A DNA stretch of 64,000 bases from Branchipolynoe longqiensis (GCA_030323885.1 CM059187.1:131384424-131448423), one strand, 5' to 3'; counted from the first letter of the stretch, positions 33,358-44,833 are shown. The notes: generated by a model from the letters alone, not told the origin. Made by a program: numbers and translations.

Positions 33358-33589
33358 CTTCCATGTAAATAGGTGTCCTTATCTGATACAGATGTTAGTT
33401 TGGTGAGGTGGAGTAATCCGCCATTGACCTGGTGCAATGCTCAGGTTCTCAAGGCTCCTCAAATAACCCACCTGCCATTTCAGTCAGTCAGTCAGTCACC
33501 GGGGAGACCGGGTCCTCAAATAGCCTTGCCTACCGCCTCCAAGGACATAATTGACATTAAATCACTCATTGTGAAACTGTTTCCGGCAG
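33358..33589. other. Unique DNA
   Basis: Includes a short (CAGT)n at 33481-33497. Otherwise nothing recognised. Confidence 0.4.
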
Positions 33590-33830
33590 AGGGAGCCTAG
33601 TGCGTTGCCGGGGCCGGTATTGTGTGGTGGCAAGGGTGCCAGGAGACGCCGAGCCGACGATGGCCGGTGCGCATGCGCATGCGCAGGGAAGAAATGAAAA
33701 TGGACGAGGTGTGTGTTTCGGCGGCGGTGGGAGGATATTGGCAGAGCCGTCAATCTAAAGTGGGGGAGATGGGGTGGGGGCGCACTAAACCCACGAGTTG
33801 TATGTCATTCCCGTGAGGAAATTATTTGGG
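33590..33830. promoter_or_regulatory. GC-rich island with NRF1-like site
   Basis: A local GC-rich segment in AT-rich surroundings. 33667-33686 reads GTGCGCATGCGCATGCGCAG, two overlapping matches to the NRF1 consensus (YGCGCAYGCGCR). The nearby GCCGACGATGGCCGG is loosely YY1-like. No transcript or first exon can be shown, so calling it a promoter is inference. Confidence 0.3.
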
Positions 33831-33850
33831 GGGCGGGCGTTCCTTTGATT

Positions 33851-33857
33851 AGTATAT

Positions 33858-33912
<55 letters not shown>

Positions 33913-33935
33913 AATATATATATATACACATATCC
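33851..33935. repeat. (TA)n with regular AA interruptions
   Basis: TATATATATATA blocks are broken by AA at near-regular intervals of about 18-24 bp, then ATATACACATA. Confidence 0.85.
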
Positions 33936-34039
33936 AATGTGTGTGGCGCGAGGGGGGGCCACAAGCATTCACCTCCCGACATCTAAGGAGGGGGGGGCAC
34001 TCTACCAATGCGCCGATGCTGGAAGTAGCAAAGTATATA

Positions 34040-34090
34040 TGTTCCCTTAGCATTTATACTCGTATGAGGCGTTATACATCACGTATATGC
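34040..34090. repeat. Fragment of TATACATCAC repeat
   Basis: CATTTATACTCGTATGAGGC, GTTATACATCACGTATAT matches the inverted form of blocks at 48.5, 48.9 and 52.2 kb. Confidence 0.5.
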
Positions 34091-34322
34091 GGAGTTCAGA
34101 TACAAAACCGCATAAACGCCAATCTAAAAACTGAGATAAACATTGAAATCAAACCTTCAACAAATTCATTGTGTACATACCTATTTATTGGTTCATTGCT
34201 CCATAATCATTTCATCACAAGAAAATTGGAATTAGTGAGAAGTAAAATTACCCTCAGCTAAAAATCGTTTATTTTAATTATTTTGTTAGATGTGTGATTA
34301 CAGGGTTTTGTACATGAAGTTT
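34091..34322. mobile_element. MITE-F copy 3
   Basis: Begins GGAGTTCAGATACAAAACCG, CATAAACGCCAATCTAAAA. The right end is degenerate (ACAGGGTTTTGTACATGAAG). The interior is inverted relative to copies 1, 2 and 5: CATTGCTCCATAATCATTTC and ATCACAAGAAAATTGGAATT occur here in complement. Confidence 0.65.
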
Positions 34323-34504
34323 ACAAGATAGTTTGTTGTTAACATAAGGAGAACTACTGCCGCTTGAGGAGTTGGTTTATTAAGGGATATACGTGGTAAT
34401 GTCATTCAGGACGGCGGGCAATGGTGGGGCCTTGCTGTATCCTTCCTTCCCTGCATCATCCCACCTTCCTCTATTCCCCATACTTAAGGCAGTGCACCTC
34501 TGTG

Positions 34505-34785
34505 GGACCCGGCGGGACTCGGTGGGGATCTGCGGGACTTGGTCGGACTCGGCGCGACTCGGCGGGACTCGGCGCGACTCGGCGAGACTCGGCTGGACGC
34601 GGCTGGACTCGACGGGACTCGGCGGGCTTCAGGGGAACTCGGCGGGTCTCGGTGGTACTCGGCGGGACTCGGTGGGACTCGGCAGGCCTCAGCGAGGCTC
34701 GCTGGGGCTAGGCGGAGATTCGGCGCGACTCGGCGGGGCTCGGCGGGGGTCGGCGGGACTCGGCGGCAGGCGGCCGGGAGGTCCC
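34505..34785. repeat. 10-bp GGGACTCGGC minisatellite
   Basis: About 27 tandem units of CGGCGGGACT/CGGCGCGACT with occasional 5- or 15-bp shifts. Plus-strand frames of 93-145 codons across it are repeat-encoded (Gly, Arg, Ser, Leu) and rejected as genes. Confidence 0.9.
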
Positions 34786-35550
34786 TGCCCCCCGAGGGTC
34801 ACACAGCGATCTATGAATAACCATTCATGATTTAGGTCAGGGATCAAGGACGGGTGGAGACCCGCAGGAAACACCTCAGAAGGCCCGATGATCATCGAGC
34901 CAAATTGGATCCTAATGGCTTGGAAAGTGGTCGGTGCACGAGGGTGGGAAGGGAGTGCGTGCGTGCGTGTGTGTGTTGTGTCGTGGTGTGTCGTGTTGTG
35001 TTGAGAAGTGAGGGTGGGGTAGGGGTAGGGGTAGGGTGAGGTGTGTTTGGGTGGTGTGAAGGAGGGAGAGAAGGTGGGAGTTGAACCATTGCGAGTTAAA
35101 GAGGACATTTACTCGAAAATATTGTGTGCGGTCCATTTTCATTGCAAATCTATAAAACTGGAACAAGGACCCTTCAGGCGATGTGCACTGTTCATATTGA
35201 CGGTACCTCAGGGTACAAGATGAAGCATACATACACCTACTGGTTAGAGTCTGCGATTAGGGAACCAAGAGAGGGAATCGGGAAAGTGTTGATTCAGTGG
35301 GATCCTGAGGGGGCGCGCGACTGGAGGGAGTGTTTCAGAAAGATCTTGCCAGGGAGCTCCACCTGCCTCAGGGGGTGGGGGTGGTGTGTGTGTGTGGGGG
35401 GGGGGGGGGAGGGGCAGGGCTGAGCTCAGCTACGCTGACTGCCTCCCAATTTGATGAATACCAATACCAATCACACACACTGGCTCCACCAATCTCATGA
35501 GGTGCGCATTTTATTGAACAATCCTAGATTTAACTTCATTTGCATAATAT

Positions 35551-35586
<36 letters not shown>

Positions 35587-35640
35587 GATATATGTATGGC
35601 GGCAGTGAATCTCGATGGCTGCGTCCTGTGAGCCTCTTGT
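34786..35640. other. G-rich DNA with GT microsatellite and a G-run
   Basis: A (GT/GC)n tract at 34957-35002, TAGGGG repeats at 35018-35036, G-rich sequence at 35370-35420 including about 13 G, and (TA)n at 35554-35587. Frames here mostly follow the low complexity. Confidence 0.5.
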
Positions 35641-35943
35641 TTCTTTGTTGTTGTTTAACGTCATCTAATGTCATATCAGGATGGGTACCGACTTGTGACA
35701 TTGCGCACTCATGGTGACTTTATAGTACTGCCCCACTGGGAAATCAGGTCACCGGCACCATGACCCGATATCCTACTCAGTCACATTATCCGGACACTGA
35801 CCTAACCAGTCCATGTCCTATCCTATTAATGATGAGCGCCAATTATCAATTTGTAAGTCCTTACTTTGACTCGACTGAACACGGAACTCCCCACCTTCCG
35901 CACTCGAGGCTCGCGCTATACCGATTAGGCCACCACGCCCGGT
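35641..35943 (-). mobile_element. SINE-A, full structure
   Basis: Tail TTGTTGTTTAACGTCATCTA, body, then a head reading on the minus strand GTGGCCTAATCGGTATAGCG (A-box region) and GGGAGTTCCGTGTTCAGTC (decayed B box). A short deletion removes the GGCTAGGAAGCGAC part of the body. Confidence 0.87.
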
Positions 35944-36184
35944 GATGGCTCTAGTTGCGTATGTGTGTTACGGGTAGGGACGGGTGGCATTATGGGTATA
36001 TTGATGGCGGTCTGATACCAGGAGCCGTGGTACAGTCCCGAAATAGACGCCCGTATATCAATCGGACCCTAGCGCCCGGCCCTGAGTGTCCAGAATGGAC
36101 TGGCATGCACACGGTCACTGACTGCATGACCAATATAAAACCACGCCCTTGCCTTGTACCCAGAGACCTCAGATACCGCTGATG
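35944..36184. other. Unique DNA
   Basis: Nothing recognised. Confidence 0.4.
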
Positions 36185-36261
36185 TGTACATATTATATGC
36201 ATACATATACACATATATGCATACAATGATGTGTACATACATATTTACATATATGTACACA
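36185..36261. repeat. ATACATATAC microsatellite
   Basis: Low-complexity TACATATATGCATAC units. Frames are artefacts. Confidence 0.85.
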
Positions 36262-36499
36262 TGAAGAGTTCAGGCGCAAAACCATGTAAATGCTAATCCA
36301 AAAGTGGAGATAAACATTGGAAAGCAACCTTCAACAAAATCTTTTAAAATTATTCCTACTCATTTATTCATTGCTCCATAACCACGTGATCGTATTAAAA
36401 GTGGAATTAATTAATTGTAAACTATGTTCAGCTAGAGATCTTTTATTAAAAGTATATTCTTGGATTTGTGTTTACGTGGTTCTGCACCTGAACTATTCA
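36262..36499. mobile_element. MITE-F copy 4
   Basis: TGAAGAGTTCAGGCGCAAAA at left and TTTACGTGGTTCTGCACCTG, then AACTATTCA at right. The interior (GAGATAAACATTGGAAAGCA, CATTGCTCCATAACCA) matches copy 3. Microsatellites lie on both sides. Confidence 0.8.
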
Positions 36500-36935
36500 C
36501 ATATGCATTCGTATGCATATATACATGTTTACGTATATACACATATATAAATATATACGTATATAATTTCATCGATGCATATTATATAGATATAGATGTA
36601 CACCTATATAAAATACATATAGGTATACATACATACACATATATATGCATACACACATGCATACATATCTCCATATCTGCATGTATGCAGATTTATATAA
36701 ATTCAAATGTATATGCACAATAGATATATAAATTACGAACACATATACATGGTGAGACACCTGCACAAAGGTACCATATACAGACCATGCATATACACAT
36801 ATACATAATACACATATGTACAAATATATCTAAACTTACATATGAACATAAATACATCTATGTACACATATTTATGCACACATACTTAAATACATATAAA
36901 ACACATCTAAAATACATGCATATATATATATATAG
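36500..36935. repeat. Degenerate TATACA microsatellite
   Basis: More than 400 bp of ATATACATG/ACACATATA units with drift. Frames up to 87 codons are low-complexity artefacts. Confidence 0.85.
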
Positions 36936-37350
36936 CTATTGTATTTCCCCCAGAATGGGGGATATAATTGCAGAATAAATGCCTCCAGCTTCACAGGTTA
37001 GGGAATCCAGTTAATGCTAACGCACAGTGAACAACTATTAGAACGAAGCTTAGCTAATATGCACATTTGACAGGGGGAAATGCTGGGAGTGTTCTGTGTG
37101 AGTGGCTTCCTTGGAGTGTGTGTCTGGGAGTGGCCCAATGGTAGCGGCTCGGGGTGAGTGGCTCGCCGCAGGCACCTCAATCACGTCCCGAGATGTCGGT
37201 CAGACCAGAGCCAAGACAGGCACATATAGCAAAGTGGCCAGCATCGCTCAGCCCTCACATGACCGTGACCTTGTGGGTACTTAGGAGTGAGAGACACCGC
37301 ATGACGCAGTGACACCAATTGAGGCTTGGCCCGCATACAAAATTGCTAAC
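36936..37350. other. Unique DNA
   Basis: Nothing recognised. Confidence 0.4.
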
Positions 37351-37585
37351 GCTAGGCTTCCATATGTGGTATGCCGTATGCAAATGCAAATGCAAATGCA
37401 AATTAAAATGCAAATGAGACAAAAATGCATTCGCACCGATCGATGCATTGAGTGATCCACTTTGCCGTCAATGTATTCGCATTCTCAACTGGTCATATGG
37501 AAGCACCAATACGCATTTACATAGTTTTCCATTTTTTTGTTGCATTCACATTTGCATTCGCATACCGAATATATGGAATCTTAGC
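37351..37585. mobile_element. MITE-H, inverted-repeat element rich in GCAAATGC
   Basis: Left end GCTAGGCTTCCATATGTGG leads into GCAAATGCAAATGCAAAT. The right end is the complement (GCATTCGCATACC, ATATGGAATCTTAGC). At least six further TGCATTC/GAATGCA or TTTGCAT-like words lie inside. The target-site duplication is not clear (TAAC left, TTAA right). Only one copy in the window. Confidence 0.65.
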
Positions 37586-37689
37586 TTAACAGGCATACTA
37601 AGCCTCGCCCGGAACCATGGAATGTGCATAAACATACGGCTTACATGCGTCAATGTGTTAGTCCTTACAACTATGAACGAAGGCACATG

Positions 37690-38205
37690 TTGAGTATTGA
37701 TAATGTTGTGGGGGTGATGAAAACGGGAAATATTGCGCCTAGAGCGGGACTCGAACCCACATCTCTTTGCATTCCAGTCCAGTGTGCTAACCATTACACC
37801 AGCTAGGCTCCCTGATATCACCATACTACCCACGTCTACCTGTCTATGTGGGTCCTTGCCACTACACTCGTCCCCCTGGAAGTGTAAGTCTTTTAATGCT
37901 TACAGTTACATACATACAGGCAATGGACTTACACATATATACACAGGGTAGGTTCAAACAACCATACATCACATACCTTTTACAGGATCATGGTCATGAC
38001 AACCAGTGTCGTGGGTGTGATAAAAATATGAAATATTGCGCCTAGAGCGGGACTTGAACCCACATCTCTTTGCATTCCGGGCCAGTGTGCTAACCATTAC
38101 ACCACCTAGGCTCCCTGATATCACCATACTATCTACGCCTATTTGTATATCAGGGTCCTTGCCTGAGAGGTCAGTGCAGACCACAACACTAATATAGTGC
38201 ATTTT
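37690..38205 (-). mobile_element. SINE-B pair 1: two tRNA-Gln-like modules
   Basis: On the minus strand each module reads GCCTAG(G/C)TGGTGTAATGGTTAGC then GTGGGTTCxAGTCCCGC then TCTAGGC. The A and B boxes and a closing 7-bp acceptor-like stem are intact, but no anticodon stem can be drawn. The two B boxes (near 37755 and 38055) are about 303 bp apart. The linker has CTTTTAATGCTTACA, CAGGCAATGGACTTACAC and ACACAGGGTAGGTTC. The A-box region resembles metazoan tRNA-Gln. Confidence 0.75.
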
Positions 38206-38352
38206 AGACAGAGGCCCAAGTTGATGGAGGCAACAGTGAATACAATGAGAAATCCGCCTTGGACGCCGCCCCGTCATATGAGAGACGGTTGTGAAGAGGG
38301 TGGCAGGCGGGGGGAGGAGTGGTGGGCGGGGCGGGGGTCACAACTAGGCTCA
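38206..38352. other. GC-rich spacer
   Basis: GGCGGGGGGAGGAGTGG-type sequence. Nothing else recognised. Confidence 0.4.
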
Positions 38353-38615
38353 CAGTCACCCCTTGCTGTGGTCCGTGGCTAGGCGTTCCTTTTACTAACT
38401 CCCAGTGGGAGCATATCTCGAAAAGATATGATCCAGCATGCAAATTGTTATATATTCACATGTGTTTACTTTTTGTTAAATCACAGATTCACCCCTGTTG
38501 TTGTCCGTGGCAAGGCGCTCCTGTTCCTAACAACCCATGAGAGCATATCCCCAAAATATAATTATATTCCAGCATGCAAATTATTATACAATCACTTCTT
38601 TTTTTCACAGATTTT
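38353..38615. repeat. 133-bp tandem duplication
   Basis: CACCCCTTGCTGTGGTCCGT, GGCGTTCCT, GGGAGCATATC, CCAGCATGCAAATTGTTATA recurs about 133 bp later (from 38486) with moderate divergence and a similar TTTTTxACAGATT end. Confidence 0.75.
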
Positions 38616-39432
38616 AGATAATTTACCCAATAATAAATACGATCTGGTTTGATAAGAAATGGGATCTTAATGTGAGTTTGGGAAATAGGCATAAGACATT
38701 ATGGAGCCTGTGTAAGTGGGTTAGTTAGCACACTGGAGCCAGCCACGTACACAGTCGCAGAGTGGACGCCATACAGAAAGGGCGGCCTTCAATTTTGTGG
38801 CGGAGTAGGAGGAGAAGGAGGAGGAAAAGAAAGGGGGGTGGGAGGGGCATGCTGGGAGATGGGAGGTGGGAGGTGGAATATTGGGAGGAATAAGAATGGG
38901 GTGGGACAAGGACTGGTGTAAAGGCTCGGCCTGCCTCCGGCATACCAAACCATCTGGGGGTGGACGGGGGGCAGAGGGTGGGAAGGAGGAGGCGGATGGG
39001 GTGGGGAGAGGAGGAGGGGAGGGGGAAAGGACCGATAGATTGCCGCTTGGCGCCAAGTCTCTGCAGGTGTGCGGCCAAATCAAGGCCTCACCACGTGGGT
39101 GTTGGGCGGACAAGGCCGTGCCAAGTCCTTAACACAGCCAGTGGTGCGCTTTCAAAGAGAAGATGGGTGGTCGGGAGAAAAAAGGGGCTGATCCCTCAAC
39201 ATCCATATTCCCTGGCGGAGAATGCGCGAAACCGACGTGAGGTTCACTGCCGGCTGGAGCTGGCATTTTGTCGGAGCAAATCGGTTGTTGTGGATTTACG
39301 ACATTTTGGTGAGGAGTGTATCCCAGGGTTGAAGGTTGTGTGGAGTGTTCTCAAGCGGGTTCTATCCTAAATTGGATGCGCCGCATACGAATGGGTGGGT
39401 GTGTTTGGTGGGGGTAACGCGTGTAGTGATGG
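38616..39432. other. GC-rich, purine-skewed island
   Basis: 38780-39050 is strongly G/A-rich on the plus strand (GGAGGAGAAGGAGGAGG, GGGAGATGGGAGGTGGGAGG). Minus-strand frames of 117-130 codons are Pro/Ser-rich low complexity and are not accepted as genes. No clear promoter motif. Confidence 0.45.
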
Positions 39433-39764
39433 GGTTGGTTGGTTGTTGGAGTTTTGCATCCTCGCAACACCTAAGGTCATGTCAGGATGGATACCGACTT
39501 GTGAGAGTGCACACTCAAGGCACCGTTATAGTGCTGCCCCACTGGGAGACCAAGCCACCAGTACCATAACCTGATATCCCACTCAGTCAGATTATCCTGT
39601 CACGCAGCCAACCGGTCCTTGCCTTCTCCTAATAATGTTGAACACCAGGCTAGGAAGTGACAATTATCAAGTTTGTAAGTCATTCGTTTGACTGGATCGG
39701 GAATTGAACTTCCGGCCTTCCGCAAAGGAGGCCTGCGCTCATCTGATTCGGACACCGCGTCCGG
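39433..39764 (-). mobile_element. SINE-A, near full length
   Basis: GGTTGGTTGTTGGAGTTTTG tail, full body, and a head reading on the minus strand GGTGTCCGAATCAGATGAGC and AAGTTCAATTCCCGATCC. The GTGTxxTGATGG-like flanks may be a decayed target duplication. Confidence 0.87.
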
Positions 39765-39769
39765 TGTGT

Positions 39770-40130
39770 GGCGATGGCGGAGAGGAGTGATGGAATATAG
39801 GTGGACGGGAAAAAGGAGGAGGAGGGGGCTGAGGGTTTACTAAATACAATTGGTCATGAAGGAGTCCAATCTCTAGATAGATGCCCTCCACTTTACACCC
39901 ACCAGCCACGCCAACCCCTTCCACTCCCCACCACCAACCCACCCTCACTCCACCCCTCCGCCAATGAAAGGGAAAGGGCGCAAACAGATGGCGAATTAGT
40001 GCGAGTGGACCCCCACCCCCACCCCACTTCCTGCATCTCCCATCCTCCGGCCCCCACCTCGACGAACATGCCCCCGCCCATTTGTACACATGGAGGTGTT
40101 TAAGACCCGCCGCCCCGCCTATAGAATAGC
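39770..40130. other. C-rich low-complexity island
   Basis: 39885-40080 is pyrimidine- and C-rich (CCACCAACCCACC, CCCCCACCCCCACCCC). Frames of 62-137 codons on both strands follow this composition. Confidence 0.5.
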
Positions 40131-40625
40131 GCGCCGCTGGCTTATTTTGCACACGTCGCTTTGATGACCGTGCAGTAAATTTCGCCCGCCCGAATTACAT
40201 AGCCCCATGCGCTGTTTGCGGCAGCTCTCTGAGCCCACTGCCACTGACCGGTGCGCCCGATGAGATGGCGCAGGGCTTGAGGAGACAAAAGAAGGACCTT
40301 TCACCATCCGGCATTGATCATTCTGTTCCAGGCTCACCGGCCAATATTCCTACGCATGAAACGCGTCAGGATCATGAAAAGACGCCAATTGGGGGAAGTT
40401 GTCGGCGTCGATCATTGGATGTCGGCGTCGAACAGTATAATTATAGTTTAGCATATACAGAGGTATTGGAAAGCCCTTAAATTGATCATGAATGTAAAGG
40501 TAGAGAAAACATAACAACCTTATTTGTTTCTAGGATAATTTAATATAAAACAAAGAAATGCACTACACTTTAAGAATGGTGACACCGACATCTTAAATAA
40601 ACTACCAATTGGCCCATTTTCGTGA
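40131..40625. other. Unique DNA
   Basis: Contains a GGCGTCGATCATTGGATGTC near-duplication (GTCGGCGTCGA twice) at 40400-40432. Otherwise nothing recognised. Confidence 0.4.
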
Positions 40626-40634
40626 GGCTGACTC

Positions 40635-40770
40635 ATATATATAATATATATATACATCCATATATATATGGATTATATATATATATATAGATTATATGTA
40701 TGGATATATAGATATATATATATTATATATACATATGACCTAGGAACTGTAATGGAATAAATATATATAT
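40635..40770. repeat. (TA)n with ATTATA interruptions
   Basis: Low-complexity TATATATGGATTATATATA-type sequence. Confidence 0.85.
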
Positions 40771-40777
40771 ACACCAG

Positions 40778-41035
40778 TACCAGCTTTGCTCCGAGCTTTG
40801 CTCTGGAGCTGCTCCGAGATTTGCTCTGGAGCTGCTCCAATGTGCTCCGAGCGATTCCGAGGTGCTTTGAGCGATTTCGAGCAATTCCGAGCGATTCCGA
40901 GCGACCCAATGTTGCTCCCAGGCCGCTTCCAGCAAGCTCCGAGTTGGGCTTAGCGGTTCTGAGCAGTTCTGTGTTGTTCCGAGCTGCTCTAAGCGGCTCG
41001 GCTCCTAGTACCTCTGAGAAGCTCCGAACCAATCC
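40778..41035. repeat. 10-bp CTCCGAGCGA minisatellite
   Basis: About 25 degenerate 10-bp units: TGCTCCGAGC, GATTCCGAGC, AGTTCTGAGC and variants. The minus-strand frame of 119 codons is repeat-encoded. Period 10, as at 34.5 kb, but the unit is different. Confidence 0.85.
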
Positions 41036-41099
41036 CGGTCGGAGCAGTGTCCAACTCGCCTATGGAATAGCGAACTTATGCGAGTGGTAGGGGTTAGAT

Positions 41100-41695
41100 G
41101 TGTGCCGCTCTCTCGGCCACCACACACTCTCACCCTAGCAACCGAAAAATACCCCTTTCTTCGTCAAATACTATCACACCCGAAACAACCCACACAAACT
41201 TGTCTCTTCGTCACACACTATCACACCCGAAACAACCCACACAAACTTCTCTCTCCTCAGCCACAAACTCTCACACCTGAGAAAACCCACTATCTCTGCT
41301 ACACTCGCTCACAGCCGACATAACACACCACTCCGCAACACACTCTCACACCTCAAATAAGCCACACACACACCTCTCTCTGATACACACTCTCATACGC
41401 AAAAGAACATACACACACCCTTCTTTCCATAACACAATGTCACACCAAAAAAGAACACAAACACCCGTCCCTCCACACACTCTCACAACTCAAACACCCC
41501 ACACCCACGGGTCTTTCCGCCACACACTATCACACCCAAAACAACCCACACACACCCCTGTCTCCGTAACACACTCTCACACTCCGAACAACCCACACAC
41601 ACCCCTCTCTCCATAGTACAAGCCACAACAGCCCAACACACACCCGTCTCTCCGCCACTTACTCTCCCACCACAAGCAGCCCACATACCCCTAAC
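41100..41695. repeat. ~55-bp C/A-rich minisatellite
   Basis: About eleven units containing CACACTCTCACACC(C/T)GAAACAA, CCACACACACCCCTCTCTCC. Some are shortened. Not coding. Confidence 0.8.
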
Positions 41696-42457
41696 GGATA
41701 GGAGGAAAACAGCGGTGTTGCAGTTTCAGTGGCACACCAGTTTGCGAGGGACACCTCGCTTCTGCGCATGCATCAAAATCGAACAGCATCGTCACTAACC
41801 TAATAAATTTAATATAATGTTTTTGGTAAAGATGGTTTCTATATGTTTACCAAGCGATTTGTTTCTAGGTGGTGTGGTGTGAGAGATATTGTTCGCGGGT
41901 GTGGTAGCGGGTTTTAGCGTAGTGGCAAGGGGTTGGGTAGCAGGGACAGATGGATATATGGATGGATGGATGGCTGGCACCGAAGCGCAGTAACCAGGGT
42001 GCCTATCACAAACAAATGAACAAACAAACAAAATAACAAAACAAACAAACAAAACACAAGTAATCAACTGAACTTCTGGATGATTTTCAGTTCCGTTCAC
42101 AATGTGGAGATGTTGATGACGTTTGACACAGGGAGTTACCTAGCTGCCAATGAATTAGACTCCACCCTATGCACGGCCTATATATTCGGATGGCAGTGTT
42201 AACGGCTGTACGGGTAAGGCAGTTTTCCCACAAGCAGCTCTATACACTGCAGTCAACGGGAGACGATGCCTGCCTTGCAATGCGCCGACGCGGGGGTGGT
42301 AGCAGTAGGCATGCATCTTGCCGTGAGTGAGATGTGTGTGCAGCTGGACAGGGCTATACATATTCATGGGAGCCCTCTATCTATACTCAGTCATAACTCC
42401 ACCACATGTAATCTGCTGCTAACTGCATAGCGAGGGGAAATAACTATGGCTATTTAA
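41696..42457. other. Unique DNA with (GGAT)n and (AAAC)n tracts
   Basis: A GATGGATGGATGG tract near 41960 and AAACAAACAAACAAAA near 42007-42058. A minus-strand frame of 101 codons here has no recognised domain. Confidence 0.45.
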
Positions 42458-42735
42458 AGTTGCATGGTCCGATGTTTTTGAGTTTCTCTCATTTTCTGAG
42501 ATTTTCATTGATCGTTTAATCTACCTTACTTTAGTTTGAAGTAACTTTTATTTTAAATGGCTAACTTTTGAGATAGTTAAAGCACGAAAAAAGCAAAATT
42601 AACTCTGACGCCATAGGCTTCTGCAGTAACACGTTCCATTCCATTATCTCAATATTAGTTTGACATCTAGAATAAAATCTACATGATCAGTTTGTATTGA
42701 AAATTTGATATTTTCATCGGACTATGCAGCTTTAA
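42454..42735. mobile_element. MITE-K copy 3, TTAA-flanked
   Basis: TTAA at 42454-42457, then AGTTGCATGGTCCGATG. The right end is CATCGGACTATGCAGCT, then TTAA at 42732-42735. The interior (ACTTTTATTTTAAATGGCTA, GCATAGGCTTCTGCAGTAAC without its first bases) matches copy 1. 274 bp, no coding capacity. Confidence 0.85.
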
Positions 42736-42949
42736 TATCATGAGTATACAAAAACCAATTGTCCCAAATTAGTTTTTCTCCAACTTACATGATGGTCAGA
42801 TGTTGCAAATTTAGTAATCCCTATAGAGCAAACTGGTTAGATACACTTCTGATGGTAATATCTATCAGAAATGATAGAGCGCAAGCCTTATTACCCAACG
42901 GGGTTCATACCTCCCACACTTCTAAAGACTGGTTACATAACTCAGCCGG

Positions 42950-43470
42950 CTGAATAGTAGTCTGCATTGAGCTCTCAGGCAAAGAGGAAAAATAGATAGA
43001 AAGGGATGGAGAGGCTGATAGTTTCAAAGAACCTATGACTAAGGGTAGGATTCTAAACCCAGAATTGCAAGTAGTGTGAGTTAGAATTCTGTTCTGATCA
43101 CAATGTTTCCATGATGCATCAACCCAACAACACTGGTATGCAATGTATGTTTAGCAGACCTACCCTATAGATGTATAAGTACCTGTTGTGTGTGTACTCG
43201 TAAGCATTAACAAACTTATGAAAATAAACCATTTAAAAGACGTACGATCCCATGGTAATGAGGGTAATATTCTGCAGTGATCTCTCAGGGTAAGAGCCAC
43301 ATTGGATAGGCTGAGTGAATCAGGAAGCCTAGATTCATTTATGATTAGGATGCTAGTCTTGTACTGGTGAGGAGTGTCTATTCGAATGCTGCTCTAGGTG
43401 CACTGTTTCTCATTGTCATCACCCCTCAACGACACTATTCTGGAGATGTACCCTAATTTACAATTAGAAA
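42950..43470. repeat. Diverged two-copy block (family G)
   Basis: TCTGCATTGAGCTCTCAGGC at 42960 and TCTGCAGTGATCTCTCAGGG at 43272 start blocks sharing AGGAT-CT, GTGTGAGT/GTGTCTAT, TTCTGTTCTGAT/CTGCTCTAGGT and GTCATCACCC-like parts. The spacing is about 312 bp. A TATTCGAATGCTGC segment resembles a B box, as in the 12.0-kb relative. Confidence 0.4.
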
Positions 43471-44833
43471 TGTCCCCAATCGTACCTACCTGAAAAGTTT
43501 CTGTATCTCTGAACAAATGATGGTATTAAATTATATGTTGTATTAAGATACAAGTTTACATTAGATTAAATTGAAGTAGTTGTCAGAGAACCTCACACAT
43601 ATTCTTGATATATATACTGTCAACTATCTACTTCTAAAATCACTTGTTGGGCTCAGTATCTGAAATATCACACAAGAAGACACAATAGTGTACTCACATG
43701 GTTTAATCCAAACTAAAGTTGACACAAGCACATGTTATACACTGATCTGGACTGGCTGGTGGTGGTAGTGAGAGAGAGTGCACATCTGACCTGTACCCTT
43801 ATTTATATTGGGTCATTCGTCATGTGACCTAGTTTTCTTGTACCTGGCACCCATTTGCTTGCAGAGTAATGGATAAGGTAGCTATCACATAGAAACCCTT
43901 TTTCTGTGCAATAGTACCTTTATTACCTTGCAACCACATTAATAATATGTATTACCTCTATATCATTATATGCACATACAACCTGCTTTTAGAATTGTAT
44001 TTGGCTACCCCAAAATTCCGAAATATTTGACATACCTTGACATGTCATTGGCTATTGCTAGTGGGTTTCTTTGGTAAACATGTTTATTTATCTGAATGCA
44101 GTCTTTTCTTCAGCGCCGAGGCACTGGTCTTCCGGCAGCCATTAATACCATACATTGAGTGTGTGATAATTCCGCCCATTCTCTGACCACCTTACGCGCC
44201 TGTGTGGCAAGTTTCTTGCCCCCCATTTTTATTCCTCTCGTGAATCAGAATTAAGTGCAATGACTAGTTTCTTACTACCGGTCAAGGATTATGGTTCTAC
44301 TTACTGCTTAGCCTAAGGATACATTATAATAGCATAAAGAAGTAATTTACTTGTAAGAAGCTTAAGTAGAAATCACTTTTCCTTAACACTTGGGATGATA
44401 GTAAATCGCTCTAGACTAAAACTATTCTTTAGTACTTAGCCAAATAGTAAATCATTGTAGACTAAGTAAATAATTACTTATGAGTTTCTTTAAAATAAAG
44501 TGCACCAACCTTCTTTTTCTAATTCGAGAAATGGAGTGGGTTTTTTCATCCTATAGACGGCCTTGTCAAGAAGACAAGCTCAAAGCCTATGTTTCAGAGG
44601 ATATATTGACTCTTACACTTACTTCTCTGCGGTGCGACTCTAAGAAGAAGAAGAAACAGAATAAGAAGAATCATTGATATGTCTTTAGAGCCACCATCAT
44701 AGCTTGATATATAAACAAACTCTGGTGGTATATGGATAACATTGGCACATTACAAGGTCGGCTTCCTCTCCACATTAAGACGATTGAGATGATCTTTGCA
44801 TTCTGAGAGAAAAGGGCAGTGGCAAAAGTTAAA
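43471..44833. other. Unique AT-rich DNA
   Basis: No open frame beyond 65 codons and no recognised repeat. The CTTTAGTACTTAGCCAAATAG/GTAAATCATTGTAGAC segment at 44380-44470 shows a weak local duplication. Confidence 0.45.

Noticed and set aside
34393..35108. Frames of 93-145 codons across the GGGACTCGGC array
   Set aside because: Repeat-encoded Gly/Arg/Ser composition in several frames at once.
37377..37400. CRISPR-like short direct repeats
   Set aside because: Units are contiguous 6-mers within a MITE, without spacers. The sequence is eukaryotic in character.
37740..37815. tRNA-Gln gene
   Set aside because: No anticodon stem can form, and the same module recurs three more times in the same repeat context.
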